Shown here in pieces: positions 1 through 12,065 of a stretch of DNA of 64,000 bases (position 1 is the stretch's first letter; each line of letters begins with the position of its first letter). A program made the position numbers and the translations under genes. Under the pieces are notes generated by a model. That model ran no database searches. It was given only the letters and a program-made list of their open reading frames with translations, and had not been told where the DNA came from. This DNA is from Ailurus styani (lineage: Eukaryota > Chordata > Mammalia > Carnivora > Ailuridae), in assembly GCA_002007465.1 (NCBI GenBank), contig LNAC01000750.1, positions 819,956-883,955 on the forward strand, given 5' to 3'.

Positions 1-636
1 GCTTCATCTTCTGCTCTGCTTTTAAGGGTTTATGTGATTATATTAGTCCCATCTAGATAATCTCCATATCTTAAAATCATGCAATTAATAATCTTAATTA
101 CTCTTACAAATCCTTTCTGCCACATAATGTGGTTAGTTCATGTGAGTAACACCAGAAGGCAACAGTCATGGAGGCTATTTCACACTAAGTTACAATTTGT
201 TATTGCGACTTCTTTCTGGGGAAAAGGAAGGTTGGGAGGGAAAGTACTGTGTTCTAATTTAACTCATCAGCTGTTGTTTTTCAGTGTTAATGCTGAAACC
301 GAAGTTCCTTCGTTTCTTCCTTTTAAAAAAAGTTTTACAAGGTACATATAAATTAGAGAGGTAATAGAACTTACAGACTGGTGGGGAGCCTCACAGGCTA
401 ATAGCTAATAGTGATAGGTATGACAAGTAAACACAAGGCAAAGGAGCACAGCAGTGAGGGGGAGTAAATATATTCCAGTCTCAGAGTGCCATGTTACACT
501 ATTTATGAGAGATGCCATCTCATCCACCAAAGGATGAGTAAGAGTTAGTTAGTTCTTCCAGTGTTTGTCACTATATCTCATTGTCTTTTTGTTTTCTTCC
601 CTAATACTCATTTCAGTTAAGAAAGAGGTCATAGAA
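1..636. other. Unannotated DNA upstream of the first OR pseudogene
   Basis: This is AT-rich sequence with no convincing coding potential. The only open frame of note (79-351, 90 codons) has no recognisable domain. I could not assign a repeat family. By position it should hold the remains of the 5' flank and upstream exon of the first OR copy, but I saw no clear match to the flanks of the other two copies. Confidence 0.4.
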
Positions 637-1561
637 ATGGAAAAATGAACTGTGGTCACTGCATTTATCTTTCCAGGATTTCCCAACCATCCTGAATTGC
701 AAAGGCTATCCTTCTTGGTCTTCTTGATAATTTATCTGATAACTCTTCTGGAAAGTGCCTTCACACTAACAGTAATCAGAGTTGGTCCTGTCCTCCACAC
801 TCTATTGTATTATTAGCAACTTGAGCTTCTTGAATTTCTGCTACTTGTCCACCACCATTCTGGTCATGGTGGTGAACTTATTCCAGAAGAAGACCATGCC
901 ATATGAGGGCTGCCTTTCTTAGATGTTCCTATGACCTGTGGTGAGGAAATCTTGTTGGCTGCTATAGCTTATGAACACGATGTAGCCATTTGCCATTTCC
1001 TTAACTGTTTGCTTCTCATGATTCCAGAGGTCTGTGTGTATTGGTTGACTGGAACTTGGCTGCATGGCCTAGAGAATTCTGTGACACACTCAGTCCTGGC
1101 AGTCACATTCACTCTGTGTGGGCTCAACCAGATCAGTTTCTTTCTCTGTGATACTCTTCTGCTCCTGGAGCTCTCCTGCTCAGATGTCTTTCTCAGTGGG
1201 TCTTTGATCGATGCCACCAGCACCAGCACTGCCCTGAAGCCTTGCCTGTTTACTGCAATGTCTTACATACTCATCATCTCTGGCATCCTTAGGATTCCCT
1301 CAGGACAGAAACAAGGCCTTTAACTGGGCACCCACTTCACTGTGGTGGTGACCTTCTTTGGGACAGCTGACTTCACCTACGACAACCCAAAGTAGGCTAT
1401 GACTCAGATGTGGATATCTTTGTTTCCGTGCTTTTCTGTGTTGTGACCCCCTTGTTGAACTCCATCATCTACAGCCTATAAAACAAGGAAGTCAAGGGTG
1501 CCCTGAGTAAGTTGGCTGGAGAAGGTGGATTCTGTAGTAATACCAGTGAGTACATCAACAT
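637..1561 (+). pseudogene. Olfactory receptor pseudogene (old copy of the cluster)
   Basis: This is a broken class II olfactory receptor related to the copies at 27194 and 49764. The frame is lost repeatedly. The ATG at 637 meets TGA at codon 4. The TM1 'LLGN' motif reads 'LLES'. Four bases are missing in TM2 near 809-812, where the intact copy has TATTATTTCCTCAGCAAC. A middle frame (931-1323) carries TM3 to TM6 but reads 'AYEHDVAICH' where the intact copy has 'AYDRYVAICH', so the DRY G-protein motif is gone. About five bases are missing near 1307 before 'KAFSTCASH'. A stop interrupts the TM7 'IYSL.NK' motif near 1480. Homology ends around 1561. The C-terminal part resembles the 49764 copy more than the 27194 copy. 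Decay is clearly older than in the third copy. No function as a receptor is possible. Confidence 0.93.
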
Positions 1562-1583
1562 TTTTCATTCAGCAGAATTTTTC

Positions 1584-2008
1584 TTTCTTTTCCTAAAGAT
1601 TTATTTATTTATTTTAGAGAGAGAAAGCAGGGGGAGGGGCAGAATCCTCCCTTGAGGGAGAGAATCCTCAAGCAGTCTCCCCACTGAGTGCAGAGACAAA
1701 TGTGGGGCTCAATCCCAAGACCTGGGATCATAACTTGAGCTGAAATCAAGAGTCAGAAGCTTGGGGTACCTGGATGGCTCAGTGGGTTGGGAAGCTGACT
1801 GAAACCAAGGTTTCAGCTCAAGTCTCAGTGTCCTGAGATCAAGCCTGGCACTGGGCTCTGTGCTCAGTGGGGAGTCTGCTTGTCCCTCTCCTTCCCCCCT
1901 CTTCCTCTCTCCCTGCTTGAGTACTCTCTCTCTATCTCAAAAATAAATAAATAAAATATTACCAAAGAAAAGTCAGGTGCTTAACCAACTAAGCCACCCA
2001 AGTGCTCC
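1584..2008 (-). mobile_element. Can-SINE (minus strand), split by a second SINE
   Basis: This is a carnivore tRNA-derived SINE in reverse orientation. The left end is AAAGATTTATTTATTTATTTTAG (A-tail complement). The right end is the reverse-complement head, 'AAGCCACCCAAGTGCTCCC'. It is flanked by an 11-bp TSD, CAGAATTTTTC, at 1573-1583 and 2009-2019. A plus-strand SINE occupies 1763-1970 inside it. Confidence 0.85.
1763..1970 (+). mobile_element. Can-SINE (plus strand) nested in an older SINE
   Basis: The head GGGGTACCTGGATGGCTCAG starts at 1763. It is followed by the box-B-like region, a CT-rich stretch and an AAATAAATAAATAAAAT tail. The flanking TSD is imperfect (10/12): AGTCAGAAGCTT at 1751-1762 and AGTCAGGTGCTT at 1971-1982. 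Both lie inside the older minus-strand SINE. Confidence 0.85.
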
Positions 2009-2020
2009 CAGAATTTTTCA

Positions 2021-2060
2021 TTCCCTTCCTTCCTTCCTTCCTTCCTTCCTTCCTTTCTTT

Positions 2061-2103
<43 letters not shown>

Positions 2104-2128
2104 CTTTCTTTCTTTCATTCTTTCTTTT

Positions 2129-2163
<35 letters not shown>

Positions 2164-2187
2164 CTTTCTTTCCTTTTCTTTCTTTCC
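2021..2187. repeat. (TTCC)n/(TTTC)n polypyrimidine microsatellite
   Basis: About 167 bp of almost pure pyrimidine on the plus strand: TTCC units first, then TTTC units with a few interruptions. It directly follows the TSD of the split SINE. Phe/Ser-rich open frames across it are artefacts of the repeat. Confidence 0.95.
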
Positions 2188-3724
2188 AGTTGATCACTTT
2201 TATTTATATAATCCTTTAGTTATTTTATTAAAGTACCATGTTTATTAATTTTTAGACCATTTAAAAATTGTATGCATGCAAGTTGCACAAGATGATAACT
2301 TGATATACATATACATAGTGAAATGGTTACTATAGTCAAACTAATTAACATATCATCTCCTCATGTAGTTACCAACTTTTATGTGTATGTGATAAGACCT
2401 TCTGAAACTTATTCTCTTAGCAGATTTCCAGTATTTGATACCCACAATTCCTAACAAAAAATATGGTACTGAAATTCACTTTCATATGTCCCAAAAGAGA
2501 AAAGAAGCTAATCTCTTCGTTGTATGCTGGGCCAAGATGATTGCCATGACTTTAATGAATACATGAGAGAATTAATTGTTTTTCATTTCTAACAATTTCT
2601 ATTCAAGCTGTTGCCCTTGAGTTGTGTTTATACTCTGAAGAATCTCAAAACAGCTGCTTAGAGAGAGATTACATGGTTACTCCCAAATGGTCAGTCCAAA
2701 ATCATTTATAAATGTCCATTCTAGAGAAAGGAATTCATTGAGAGATCAAAGGAAGATTTTTGACTCCTGTATTAGGCAATGAATATACTTAAGGCAGGTC
2801 CAGGAGTGGCAGGTCTCTGTCATGATGCATGGAAATGATAGCCTGTTTTACCAGGGAGTATCCTTCCCAGTCTGGGAAAGAACTAAAGTAGAAAGCAGGA
2901 AGCCCTGCCACAAAGCCAGAAATCCAAAGCTTTCAGCAAAAGTTAGTGGTAAGTAGTTTATTTACCATGACAACTAAGAAAAACTGCCCAGTATCAGGAT
3001 ATACTACTTCTAAAGGGCATATTATAAGATGTACATATTTTCATTACCATTTTTATGACATTTATGTAATGATATATATTAAATATCATTTTCATGTTAT
3101 CAATATCTATAATAGTAATAATAAAACCAGAATTGAAATGACCTGAGAGATTATCAGCTTGAAAGCCTAGGAGGTGCCTGAATTCCTTAGGTAAGAAAAT
3201 ATGAGGGGAAAATTTGTTCATGGTAAATAATATATAATACATAGTATTACTTCTACTCTAATTTTGACAAGCGAGATGGAAAACAATTATTTTCAAGCAG
3301 AAAGAGTATGTCCTATGTGTCCACTATAGTATGACATTAAGGACATACAAAATATTTGTTTAAATAAAATATAATTAAATTTGCATAACTCCTATTTGGA
3401 AACTTTTTTGTTCATGATGCCAAGGGTTTTCATATATATATTACAATCTATTGATGTTTGGGAGGTGTCTTACAAATAATTTATTTACTATCATAAAGCC
3501 CTGAAGTTTGTGAGTCATATTGACTGGTCCTGTCCATACTCAAGAAAAAGGGATTATGGTAGAACTGTATACCAGGGGGTAGGATTTTGGGAGGTCATCT
3601 TAGAACTTTGCCTACCATAAATGGTGATTATCTTTCATCTTTCCTGTTACTTATGTCTTCCTATAAAAGAGTAACTTTTTCTTTTGTATCCTGTATATTG
3701 TTACTAACAATCATAGGAATTTTA

Positions 3725-4088
3725 CAATGGAATATTACACAGCCATCAGAAAGGGTGAATACCCAACTTTTGTGTCAACATGGACGGGTCTGGAGGAGAT
3801 TATGCTGAGTGAAATAAGTCAAGCAGAGAAAGTCAATTATCATATGGTTTCACTTATTTGTGGAACATAAGGAATAAAATGGAGGACTCTAGGGGAAGAA
3901 AAGGAAAAGTGAATTGGGGTAAATCGGAAGGGGAGACGAACCATGAGAGACTGTGGACTCTGAGAAACAAGCTGAGGGTTATGGAGGGGAGGGGTGGGCC
4001 TGATGGCAGGTATTAAGGAGGGCACGTATTGCATGGTGCACTGGGTGTGGTGCATAAACAATGAATCTTGAATCACTGAAAAAAAATC
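3725..4088 (+). mobile_element. 5'-truncated L1 3' end
   Basis: Starts in the last codons of L1 ORF2 (CAATGGAATATTACACAGCC) and runs through the carnivore L1 3'UTR to an A8 tail. The TSD is AGGAATTTTA at 3715-3724 and 4089-4098. The paralogous unit B (about 39270-39300) shows the uninterrupted empty site, so this insertion came after the duplication. Confidence 0.85.
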
Positions 4089-4323
4089 AGGAATTTTAGA
4101 CAAAGCTATGCAGAGATGGAAGGGAAGCTGGGATTGTTTGTAAACTGACTTTTTAACATAGTCAATCTTATATGATACAAACAAAAACCTAGGACGCACA
4201 CCAAACTTTTCATAGAGGTGCCAGGCAGAATGTGGTGTGAAGGTGAAGATATTTCACTTTCATTTGATATGACTTTGACTCCAGTAAATTTTTCAGTAAG
4301 TATATGCCTTTTTTGAAATTTAT

Positions 4324-4510
4324 TTTTTTAAAGATTTTATTTGTCAGAGAGAGAGAGCACACAAAATCACACAAGCAGTGGGAATAGCAGGCAGAGGAGA
4401 AGCAGCTCCCTGCTGAGCAAGGAGCACAATGTGGTACTTAATCCCAGGATTTGGGATCATGACCTGAGCTAAAGGCAGATGTTTAATTGACTGAGTCACC
4501 CAAGTGTCCC
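4324..4510 (-). mobile_element. Can-SINE (minus strand)
   Basis: Begins with the tail complement TTAAAGATTTTATTTGTCAGAGAGAG. The middle carries 'GATCATGACCTGAGCTAAAGGCAG'-type box sequence, and the end is 'GAGTCACCCAAGTGTCCC'. It is absent from the paralogous stretch of unit B near 39500. Confidence 0.85.
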
Positions 4511-4555
4511 GTTTTGTTTTTGGTTTTTTTTGAAATTTAAAATCTAATAAAACTC

Positions 4556-4735
4556 ATAAAACAAACTGAGGGTTACTGGGGGGTGGGAGGGTAGGGATAG
4601 GGTGGATGGGTTATGGACATTGGGGAGGGTTTGTGCTTTGGTGAATGCTGTGAAAGATGTAAGCCTGATGATTCACAGACCTGTACCCCTTGGGCAAATA
4701 ATAAAATAAAATTTAAAAAAACAAAAAAAACAAAC
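4556..4735 (+). mobile_element. L1 3'UTR tail fragment
   Basis: Matches the terminal 3'UTR of the L1 ending at 35145 (shared ACAAACTGAGGGTTACTGGG and GATTCACAGACCTGTACCCC). It ends in an AATAATAAAATAAAA tail. It lies only about 45 bp after the SINE and is also absent from unit B. Confidence 0.85.
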
Positions 4736-5564
4736 AAAAGAAAACATAAGACCTCCTTGTACATTTCTTTGTAATTCCCCATGAATCTATAAATATTTTA
4801 AAATAAAACATTTTCTAAAATGTAAAAGGTAAATTACTAAGTAAAATTTGGGACCTATTTATCTATCTATCCATCTATCTATCTCTACCCTATTTATTTA
4901 TCTCTATCATAACATTAAACCAGGAATGTTTCAGTCATGTGGAATGTTACCATTCCAGAGTATGTTCATAAACGTTAAATAGGGATTTTCCTAAGGTAGG
5001 TGAAAACTAAGGATACAATGATATATTAGGTCTGAATATGTTCTCATGAATGTGAAAATTTCAAGGTCTTAATAGTGCCATGTTTTCAGGTGTGTAACAA
5101 CATTGACAGAACAATATAATACCAGGTCTGAAAGGAACTGTATAAACAGTTCAGGTGATCTTCACTTGAGACCGAATCAATTCTCTGCAAGAGATGTAGC
5201 AATCTAGACTTTGCTTGAATAGCTCCCAGGATAGGGTCTCATTATTCTCCATGTATTTTAAAATTCTTGCATATGTAGTAGAAATACAGTTACTAAAACA
5301 AAAAGTTGCAAGTCTAAATAAGATAAAGGAAGAATAGTTACCAGGCAATTAAGCACAAGGGTGAGAGGATTGCAATTCAACATGAATTTGGCAATTTGGC
5401 CACGTGGATTACCAAGAAATACTTGAAATGAAGCAAGCAAAGGGAATTGTGATCAAATACCACATCATTCATAGAGTAGTATGGGGAGAGTATTGCTCAG
5501 AGGTTAAAACAGACTACCAGGATAATCTTTTGAAGATTTGATCTTCTGTTCTTTCACTGCAGAC

Positions 5565-5665
5565 AGAGCTAATAATAGTACTTACACTTTCAAGTTGTTT
5601 GAGAATCCACGGAGCAATCATGAAAAGTGCCTGGCTCATAGGACATGTTCAACTAGCATTAAGTG
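5565..5665 (-). repeat. MIR-like fragment (unit A)
   Basis: The degraded sequence 'TAATAATAGTACTTACACTTTCAAGTTGTTTGAGAATCC...AGTGCCTGGCTCATAGGACATGTTCAA' has the pattern of an antisense MIR. The paralogous position in unit B (39895-40045) carries the same element better preserved, so it predates the duplication. Confidence 0.6.
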
Positions 5666-6424
5666 GGAGACATAGTGATAGTGTTAATGGTATGTGTAAG
5701 AGGACAAGAAACAGTGTCCCACTTTGAGGTGGCCTTGACTAGATAATCACATAATTAGTAGGAAGTTTTCCAAAGTCTAACAGGTGAAAACAGGGTCATC
5801 TTTTCATTATCATCGTAGTTTAAGATGAGAGGGACTTCTATCCAATTCACCTGATGTAAATACACATTATGTACATGCACATTAAATTTTGAGAAGCATT
5901 GCCTATTTAATGACATCTGAATATTTTATCTTGTCTTACATGCCCATATGATGGGAAGGGTACAAACAGAAATCTGAGCAATATGCAAAAATAGCTTATA
6001 ACTCATAGCAATAAATTAAATTCGCCACAAACACCTCAAATGTTCTGGATGTTCTTTTAGAAGAATTATCTTGACTACTCTTACTAATCATTGTGTGTGT
6101 GTGTATGTGTGTGTGTGTGTTTTAAGCAATTTACTTGGCAACATGAAAATTCAAAAATTTTAATAATTGCTTTGCATTACTGGAAATATGAATAGATGTT
6201 TTCCTTGTGTGCTCTAAGGTTTTCACAATCACACCAACTACTCTGGTTTATATTATGTTTATTTTGTTTCCTTGAAGGAAATAAACCCCTAAGGTTAGTC
6301 AGCAAAACATTTTGTAAGTGCTAGCTATTATTACCTAAAGTGTGTCTCTTCTCATTATTTAGGTCAGAAGATTCTGATTGAATTCAGTTATGTATAAAAC
6401 ATTGCTTCTTTCCAAATTAACTCA

Positions 6425-6585
6425 TTGAGTTTTATTTATTTTTTTAATTTTTAAATTTCATTTAAATTCAATCATTAGTTTCGGATGTAGAGTTCAGTTA
6501 TTCAAGAGTTGCATATAACACCCAGTGCTCATCACATCAGATGCCTTCATTAATGCCCATCACCCAGTTACCCCATTCAGAGTTT
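6425..6585 (-). mobile_element. L1 3'-end fragment (antisense)
   Basis: Contains the antisense 3'UTR signature 'CATATAACACCCAGTGCTCATCACATC' and 'CCCATCACCCAGTTACCCC', as found in the other carnivore L1 tails of this window. Short and 5'-truncated. Confidence 0.7.
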
Positions 6586-8000
6586 TAATTTTTGTTTAGG
6601 TGGGTTATACTGCACTTATTTTAATCTTTAAAGAAAAACATACCTCTTTTAAACTAAATTCAACAAGATTTTTTTCAAGCTAGACATTTTTGTGCATAGA
6701 GCCAGTCTATAAAACCTTATCCTCTAACCTCTTTTCCCGACAAAATACAGCCTAACTTAAAAATGGAGAGAAAGGTCATTATCATAAAGCAGAGGGTTTG
6801 AGACAGAGATTGCCTATTCATATGCAGTAGCATGTAAATTCCAAGAGGCAAGTGTCCAGAGTAGCACATAAACTGTAGTGTATCAGTGGCGCTTGTTAAT
6901 GGTGAGTTTTGATGATGATGATACAGCATTGTTACTATATACAAACAGCATGAGCATCAAGAATATAAAAAATGAAACAGATGTCATTCCTCACTCCATC
7001 CTCTTGGCTCACAAAAAAATTAGTCAGTCAAACCAAAAAAAAGAATTTGTTATGGTTCTGATTCTCCTACATGCGTGCACACAAGTATGTGTGTGTATAA
7101 TGCCCCATCAATATGTTCCTCGGCGGTGAACTTCAAATCATATTTTAAAACAATTAAAACAAGCAGTGTATAGAACCTCAGGGATCATATTTTTTAAAGT
7201 CCTTAAACATTTCAAATTCACTTTTACGATTTAGTTATAAACAGATCATACATCAATTTCTCTTTGTGGGGCCACCTTCAGTGAAAGATTTCATTTCTTT
7301 CTATGAATAAATCTAAGTATTTACCTGTAAAAAGGTAATTTACCTCTACATTTTCAATATTGTGAGCTAAGAGAAAATGCATATCACTGATTTTTTAATG
7401 AAGTGAAATCTATCTATGCAGTCAATAGAGAAAAATAAAGAATAATACACAAGTATCACATAAAGGTTTTCTAAGAGAACATACAGATGGTGAAGCCAAC
7501 CCTAATGTTGCTTTACTGTGAAATGATGCCCACAGATAACCTAGAAAGGATGAGGAATATAGGCAAACATCCTTCTTGGACACATCATCCACCATACTTC
7601 CTCTGAACTGTGGGGATTATGAGAATCCCACCTTAGACTTCTCGCTCTATCTATTCTCCTTGGTTGATTTCATGTATGCCTATGGATTCAACAGCCACCT
7701 TCAAAGCAATTACTCCCAAATCCATTTCTAGACAGGTCTACCCTGTCTCCTGAGAACAAATCTTTTTTCAACTGCCTGTTGGGCATTTCCATGTGGATAT
7801 ACCACATGAATGTTAGATACCTAACACTCAACATTATCTTAACCCACTATCTTCCCTCCCCATACCTGCTGCACCTCATTTATTTCAGATTTTAATTAAT
7901 GATCCCTGCCTTCCTAAACTGATTCAATGCCCTCACAATCACCTCACCACCCATTATATTGAAAGTGCTTCAAACAAGCTCCTTCTCTGTGTACTATTGC

Positions 8001-9000
8001 TTCATGGATATTCTCCAACCTTCCAAACCCCATAGTTTCAGTTACAGACCATTTTATTTTGATCTGGTTTTAGTTCTCAGACTACTGTCTTGGATTGAAC
8101 AGAGGCATTTTAACTGAAGGCACATGAACTATAAAGGACTCTAGAGGTGGATTTCACAATTATATGACTCCATTAAAATGACCTGGAAGATTCTGTGTAT
8201 GGCTACATATATATTTCTTCTAGATCTATAGATATTTAATAAGTTTCTCAAAGCTGAAAATTTTCTAAAACACAGGCTGCTACCCTCCAGATGCTGCCTG
8301 CTTCCAGTCTACCCTCACCTAGAATGTGATCTATGGGCCATTATTGATAATCTTCAATCATTCCTGCCCATTCTTACACCAAAGACTGGCTTCCAGACAG
8401 TCCAGATATCTGGAGTCCCTGCTGCCCTGTAAGGGAAGAGAAGATATTTTTTGAGATCCCTGTTGGAAGGCAGCTCAGTTTTGTTTATTTGTTTTGTTTT
8501 GTTTTGAGTTTGCTGAGAGGAAGGTCTGACACAGTCTTCCACAAGCCAATCCTATTCTCTAAAGACAGGTGCTTCCCCTACACATTCTCTGGGTTAACTA
8601 AGGAGGTTGTGTTTGAAGTGAAAACCACTAGGCTACTTAGAATTAATGGTAGAGTTTGCTACTAACCAGCCAGGGTTGACCTACCAGCTTCCTGCAACTA
8701 ACAGGAATCTCCAGAGTTTGGGGATACAGCTGCAGGTGAGGGGGGCTCCCAGCAAATCTCAGAACCTTGTAACCTTCTTTCTTCTAGTAGCAACACAATG
8801 CTTAGGGAAGTTCACTAGTGTTCCAGAGATCTCTGGGTCCTTTCTCCTATAAATATAAGTACTCCGAGTTTACTTGCCTTGGCTGGGCAGACCCTTTTGG
8901 TCTATTTTACTCAGAACTTCCACCACCAACATTGCCTGTGATGCCAATCTGCCATTTTTTGCTTATGGGACACTACACACATGGCACTTCCACCAATAAG
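8001..9000. other. Unannotated AT-rich spacer
   Basis: I found no gene or confident repeat here. The open frames at 8646-8852 and 8818-9114 have no recognisable domain, and the second runs into a CA microsatellite. The unit A/B similarity fades near its left edge. Confidence 0.4.
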
Positions 9001-9009
9001 ACACACGTA

Positions 9010-9036
9010 TACACACACACACACACACACACACAC
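9010..9036. repeat. (CA)n microsatellite
   Basis: About 13 uninterrupted CA units, followed by a T12 run at about 9050-9061 just before the minus-strand L1. Confidence 0.9.
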
Positions 9037-9502
9037 TGTGAGCATGACTTTTTTTTTTTTTACAGTCAGATCTTGGAGGACTTTGGTTTGGTTTTGGCTT
9101 TGGTTTTGATCTAAATTTTAGTTAGTTAACATACAGTGCAATACTGGTTTCTGGAGTAGAACTCAGTAATCATGTACATACAACATACAGTGCTCATCAC
9201 AAAAACTGCACTCCCTAATACCCTGCGCCCATCCCGCCCATCCCCCCACCCACCTCTCTCCATCTACTCTCTGTTTATTCTGTTGCTAAGAGTCTCCTAC
9301 AGTTTATTTCCCTCTCTTCCCCCCACCCTTCCCATGTGTTCATGTCTTCTTTCTTAAGTTCCACAAATGAGTCAGATCATTTGGAATTTTTCTCTGACTT
9401 ATTTCACTTAGAATAATACACTTTAGCTCCATCCACATTTTTGCAAATGGCAAGACCTCATACTTTTTGATGGGTGAGTAATATTCCATTACATATATAT
9501 AT

Positions 9503-9523
9503 TATACACACACACACACACAC
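9503..9523. repeat. (CA)n in the L1 3' part
   Basis: A short CA run inside the minus-strand L1, at the same position where the L1 copy at 46030-46870 carries a longer GT run. It is probably a microsatellite seeded by the L1 sequence itself. Confidence 0.75.
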
Positions 9524-9985
9524 CACATCTTCTTTAGCCATTCACCTCTTGGTGGACTTTTAGGCGCTCTCCATAGTTTGGCTATTTTTGATAATGCTGC
9601 AACAAACATTGGGTGCATGTACCCTTTTGAATCTGTATTTTTGTGTCCTTTGGGTAATACATAGTAGTTCAATTGCTGGGGATAATAGGGTAGCTCTATT
9701 TTTAACTATTTGATGAACCTTCATACTGTTCTCCAGAGTGGCTGTACCAGTTTGTATTCCCACCAAAAGTGCAAGGGGTTTCCCCTTTCTTCCCATCTTT
9801 GCCAACACCTGTTGCTTCTTGTGTTGTTAATTTTAGCCATTCTGACAGGTGTGAGGTAGTATGTCATCATGATTTTGATTTGTATTTCCCTGATGCCAAG
9901 TGATGTTGAGCATCTTTTCATGTGTCTGTCAGCCATCTGAATGTCTTCTTTGGAAAAGTGTCTATTCATGTCTTCGGCCCACTTT

Positions 9986-10045
9986 CTTTCTTCCTTCCTT
10001 CCTTCCTTCCTTCCTTCCTTCCTTCCTTCCTTCCTTCCTTCCTTT
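9986..10045. repeat. (TTCC)n microsatellite at a SINE tail
   Basis: About 14 TTCC units immediately left of the minus-strand SINE. It sits where the SINE's A-rich tail complement should be, so it is best read as an (AAGG)n expansion of that tail. Confidence 0.85.
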
Positions 10046-10247
10046 TCTTTCTTAAAAAAGATTTTATTTATTTGACAGACAGAGAAAGAGAGAGCACAAG
10101 CAAGGGGAGTCACAGGCAGAGGAAGAGGGAGAAGCAGACTCCCTTCTGATCAGACAGCCTGATGCAGGGCTCGATCCCAGGACCCCAGGATCATGACCTG
10201 AGCTGAAAGCGGCTGCTTTAACTGACCGAGCTACCCAGGCACTCTTC
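10046..10247 (-). mobile_element. Can-SINE inserted in the L1 ORF2 remnant
   Basis: Runs from TTTTCTTTCTTAAAAAAGATTTTATTTATTTGACAG to the head complement 'GAGCTACCCAGGCACTC'. The TSD is imperfect: 'TCTTCGGCCCACTTTCTT' on the left and 'TCTTCATCAGCCCATTTCTT' on the right. L1 ORF2 continues on both sides. Confidence 0.88.
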
Positions 10248-12065
10248 ATCAGCCCATTTCTTAACTGGATTATTTGGTTTTTGGATACTGAGTTTGATAA
10301 ACTCTGTATAGACTTGAGATACTAACACTTTATCAGATATGTCATTTGCAGGTATCTTCTCCCATTCCATAGGTTGCCATCTAGTTTTATTGATTGTTGC
10401 CTTTGCTGTGCAGAAGGTTTTCATCTTGTTGAAGTCCCAACAGCTCATTTTTGCTTTTGTTTCCCTTACCTCCATCAATGTGTCTAGCAAGAAGTTGCTG
10501 TGGCTGAGGTCAAAAAGGTCCTGTCTGTGTTCTTTTCTAGGATTTTGATGGATTCCTGTCTCTCTCACATTGAGGTCTTTCATCCATTTTTAATTTACTT
10601 TTGTGTATGGTTTAAGAAAGTGGTCTAACCTCATTCTTTTGCATGTTATTGTCCAGTTTTGCCAATACCATTTGTTGAAGAGACTGTCTTTTCCATTGGA
10701 TATTCTTTCCTGCTTTGTTGAAGTTTAGTTGATCACATAGTTGTGGGTCCAACTCTGGGTTCTCTATTCTGTTCCACTGATCTATGTCTGTTTTTGTGCA
10801 AGTACCATACTATCTTGATGACTACATCTTTGTAATATAGCTTGAAATCTGGAATCATGATGCCACCAGTTTTGTTCTTTTTCAGAATTGCTTTGGCTAT
10901 TTAGGGTCTTTTGTGGTTCCATACAAATTTTAGGATTGTTTGTTCCAGCTCTGTGAAAAATGCTGATGACCTTTTGATAGGGATTGCTTTAAATGTGTAG
11001 ATTGCTTTGGGTAATATAGACATTTTAACTATGTTTCATCTTCCAATCCATGAGCATGGAATGCTTTTCCATTTCTTGGTGTCCTCTTCCATTTATTTTG
11101 TAAGTGTTCTATAGTTTTCAGTATAGAACTTTTACCTCTTTAGTTAGGTTTATTCGTGGGCATCTTAGTGTTTTTGGTGCAATTGCAAATGGGATTGGTT
11201 CCTTGATTTTTTTTCTGTTGCTTCATTGTTGGTGTATGGAACTGCAACAGATTTCTGCACATTGATTTTATATCCTGCAACTTTGCTAAATTCATGCATT
11301 CGTTCTAGCAATTTTTTGGAGGGGTCTTTCAGATTTTCTACATAGAATATCATGTCATCTGCAAATAGTGAAAGCTTGACTTCTTCCTTGCTGATTTAGA
11401 TGTTGTTTATTCCTTTTTGTTGTCTGATTGCTGAGGCTAAGACATTCATTCCTATGTTAAATAGTAATGGGGAGAGTGGACATCTCTATCTTGTTCCTGA
11501 CCATAGGGAAAACGTTCTCAGTTTTTCCCAATTGAGGGTGATATTATCTGTGGGTCTTTCACATATGGCATTTATGAGGTTGAGGCATACTCTATCTATC
11601 CCTGCTTTGTTGAGAGTTTTTACCAAGAAAAGATGTTGTATTTTGTTAAATGATTTTTCTGCACATATTGACTTAGGTTCTTATTCTTTCCTTTATTAAT
11701 GTGGTCTATCACATTGATTGTTTTGTGAATACTGAACCACCTCTGCAGCCTAGTAATAAGTCCCACTTGGTTGTGGTGAAAAATTCTTTAAATGTATTGT
11801 TGAATGTGATTTTCTAGCATTTTATTGAGAATTTTTGCATCCATGTTCATCAGAGATATAGGTCTGTAATTCTCGTTTTTAGTGGGGTCTTTGTCTGGTT
11901 TTGGAATCAAGGTAATGTCGCTTTCATAGAATGAGTTTGGGAGTTTTCCTTCCATTCTATATTTTGAAACAGTTAGAGAATAGGTATTAACTCTTCCTTA
12001 AATGTCTGGTAGAATCTCCCTCAGAAGTTAACTGACCCTGGACTTTTGTTTGTTGGGAGATTTTT

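Larger units (their letters stand above)
2440..8000 (+). repeat. Segmental duplication, unit A (3' flank of the first OR)
   Basis: Non-coding flank paralogous, in the same order and orientation, to about 36330-47730. Anchor matches are 2510-2720 with 36380-36600, 2930-3080 with 37010-37150, 4090-4290 with 39285-39490, 5370-5450 with 39760-39840, 6720-7440 with 45340-46990 and 7650-7830 with 47465-47620. Between anchors the two copies differ by retrotransposon insertions and deletions. Outside those insertions I see no gene here. The sequence is AT-rich with short shadow frames only. By-eye identity is roughly 75-85%, so the duplication is old. Confidence 0.8.

Noticed and set aside
1977..2219. 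Ser/Phe-rich frames that could look like a membrane protein
   Set aside because: They are the TTCC/TTTC microsatellite read as codons.
4857..4905. A (TATC)n-like run as a microsatellite locus
   Set aside because: Short and interrupted (TATCTATCTATCC...); not worth a separate entry beyond noting it.
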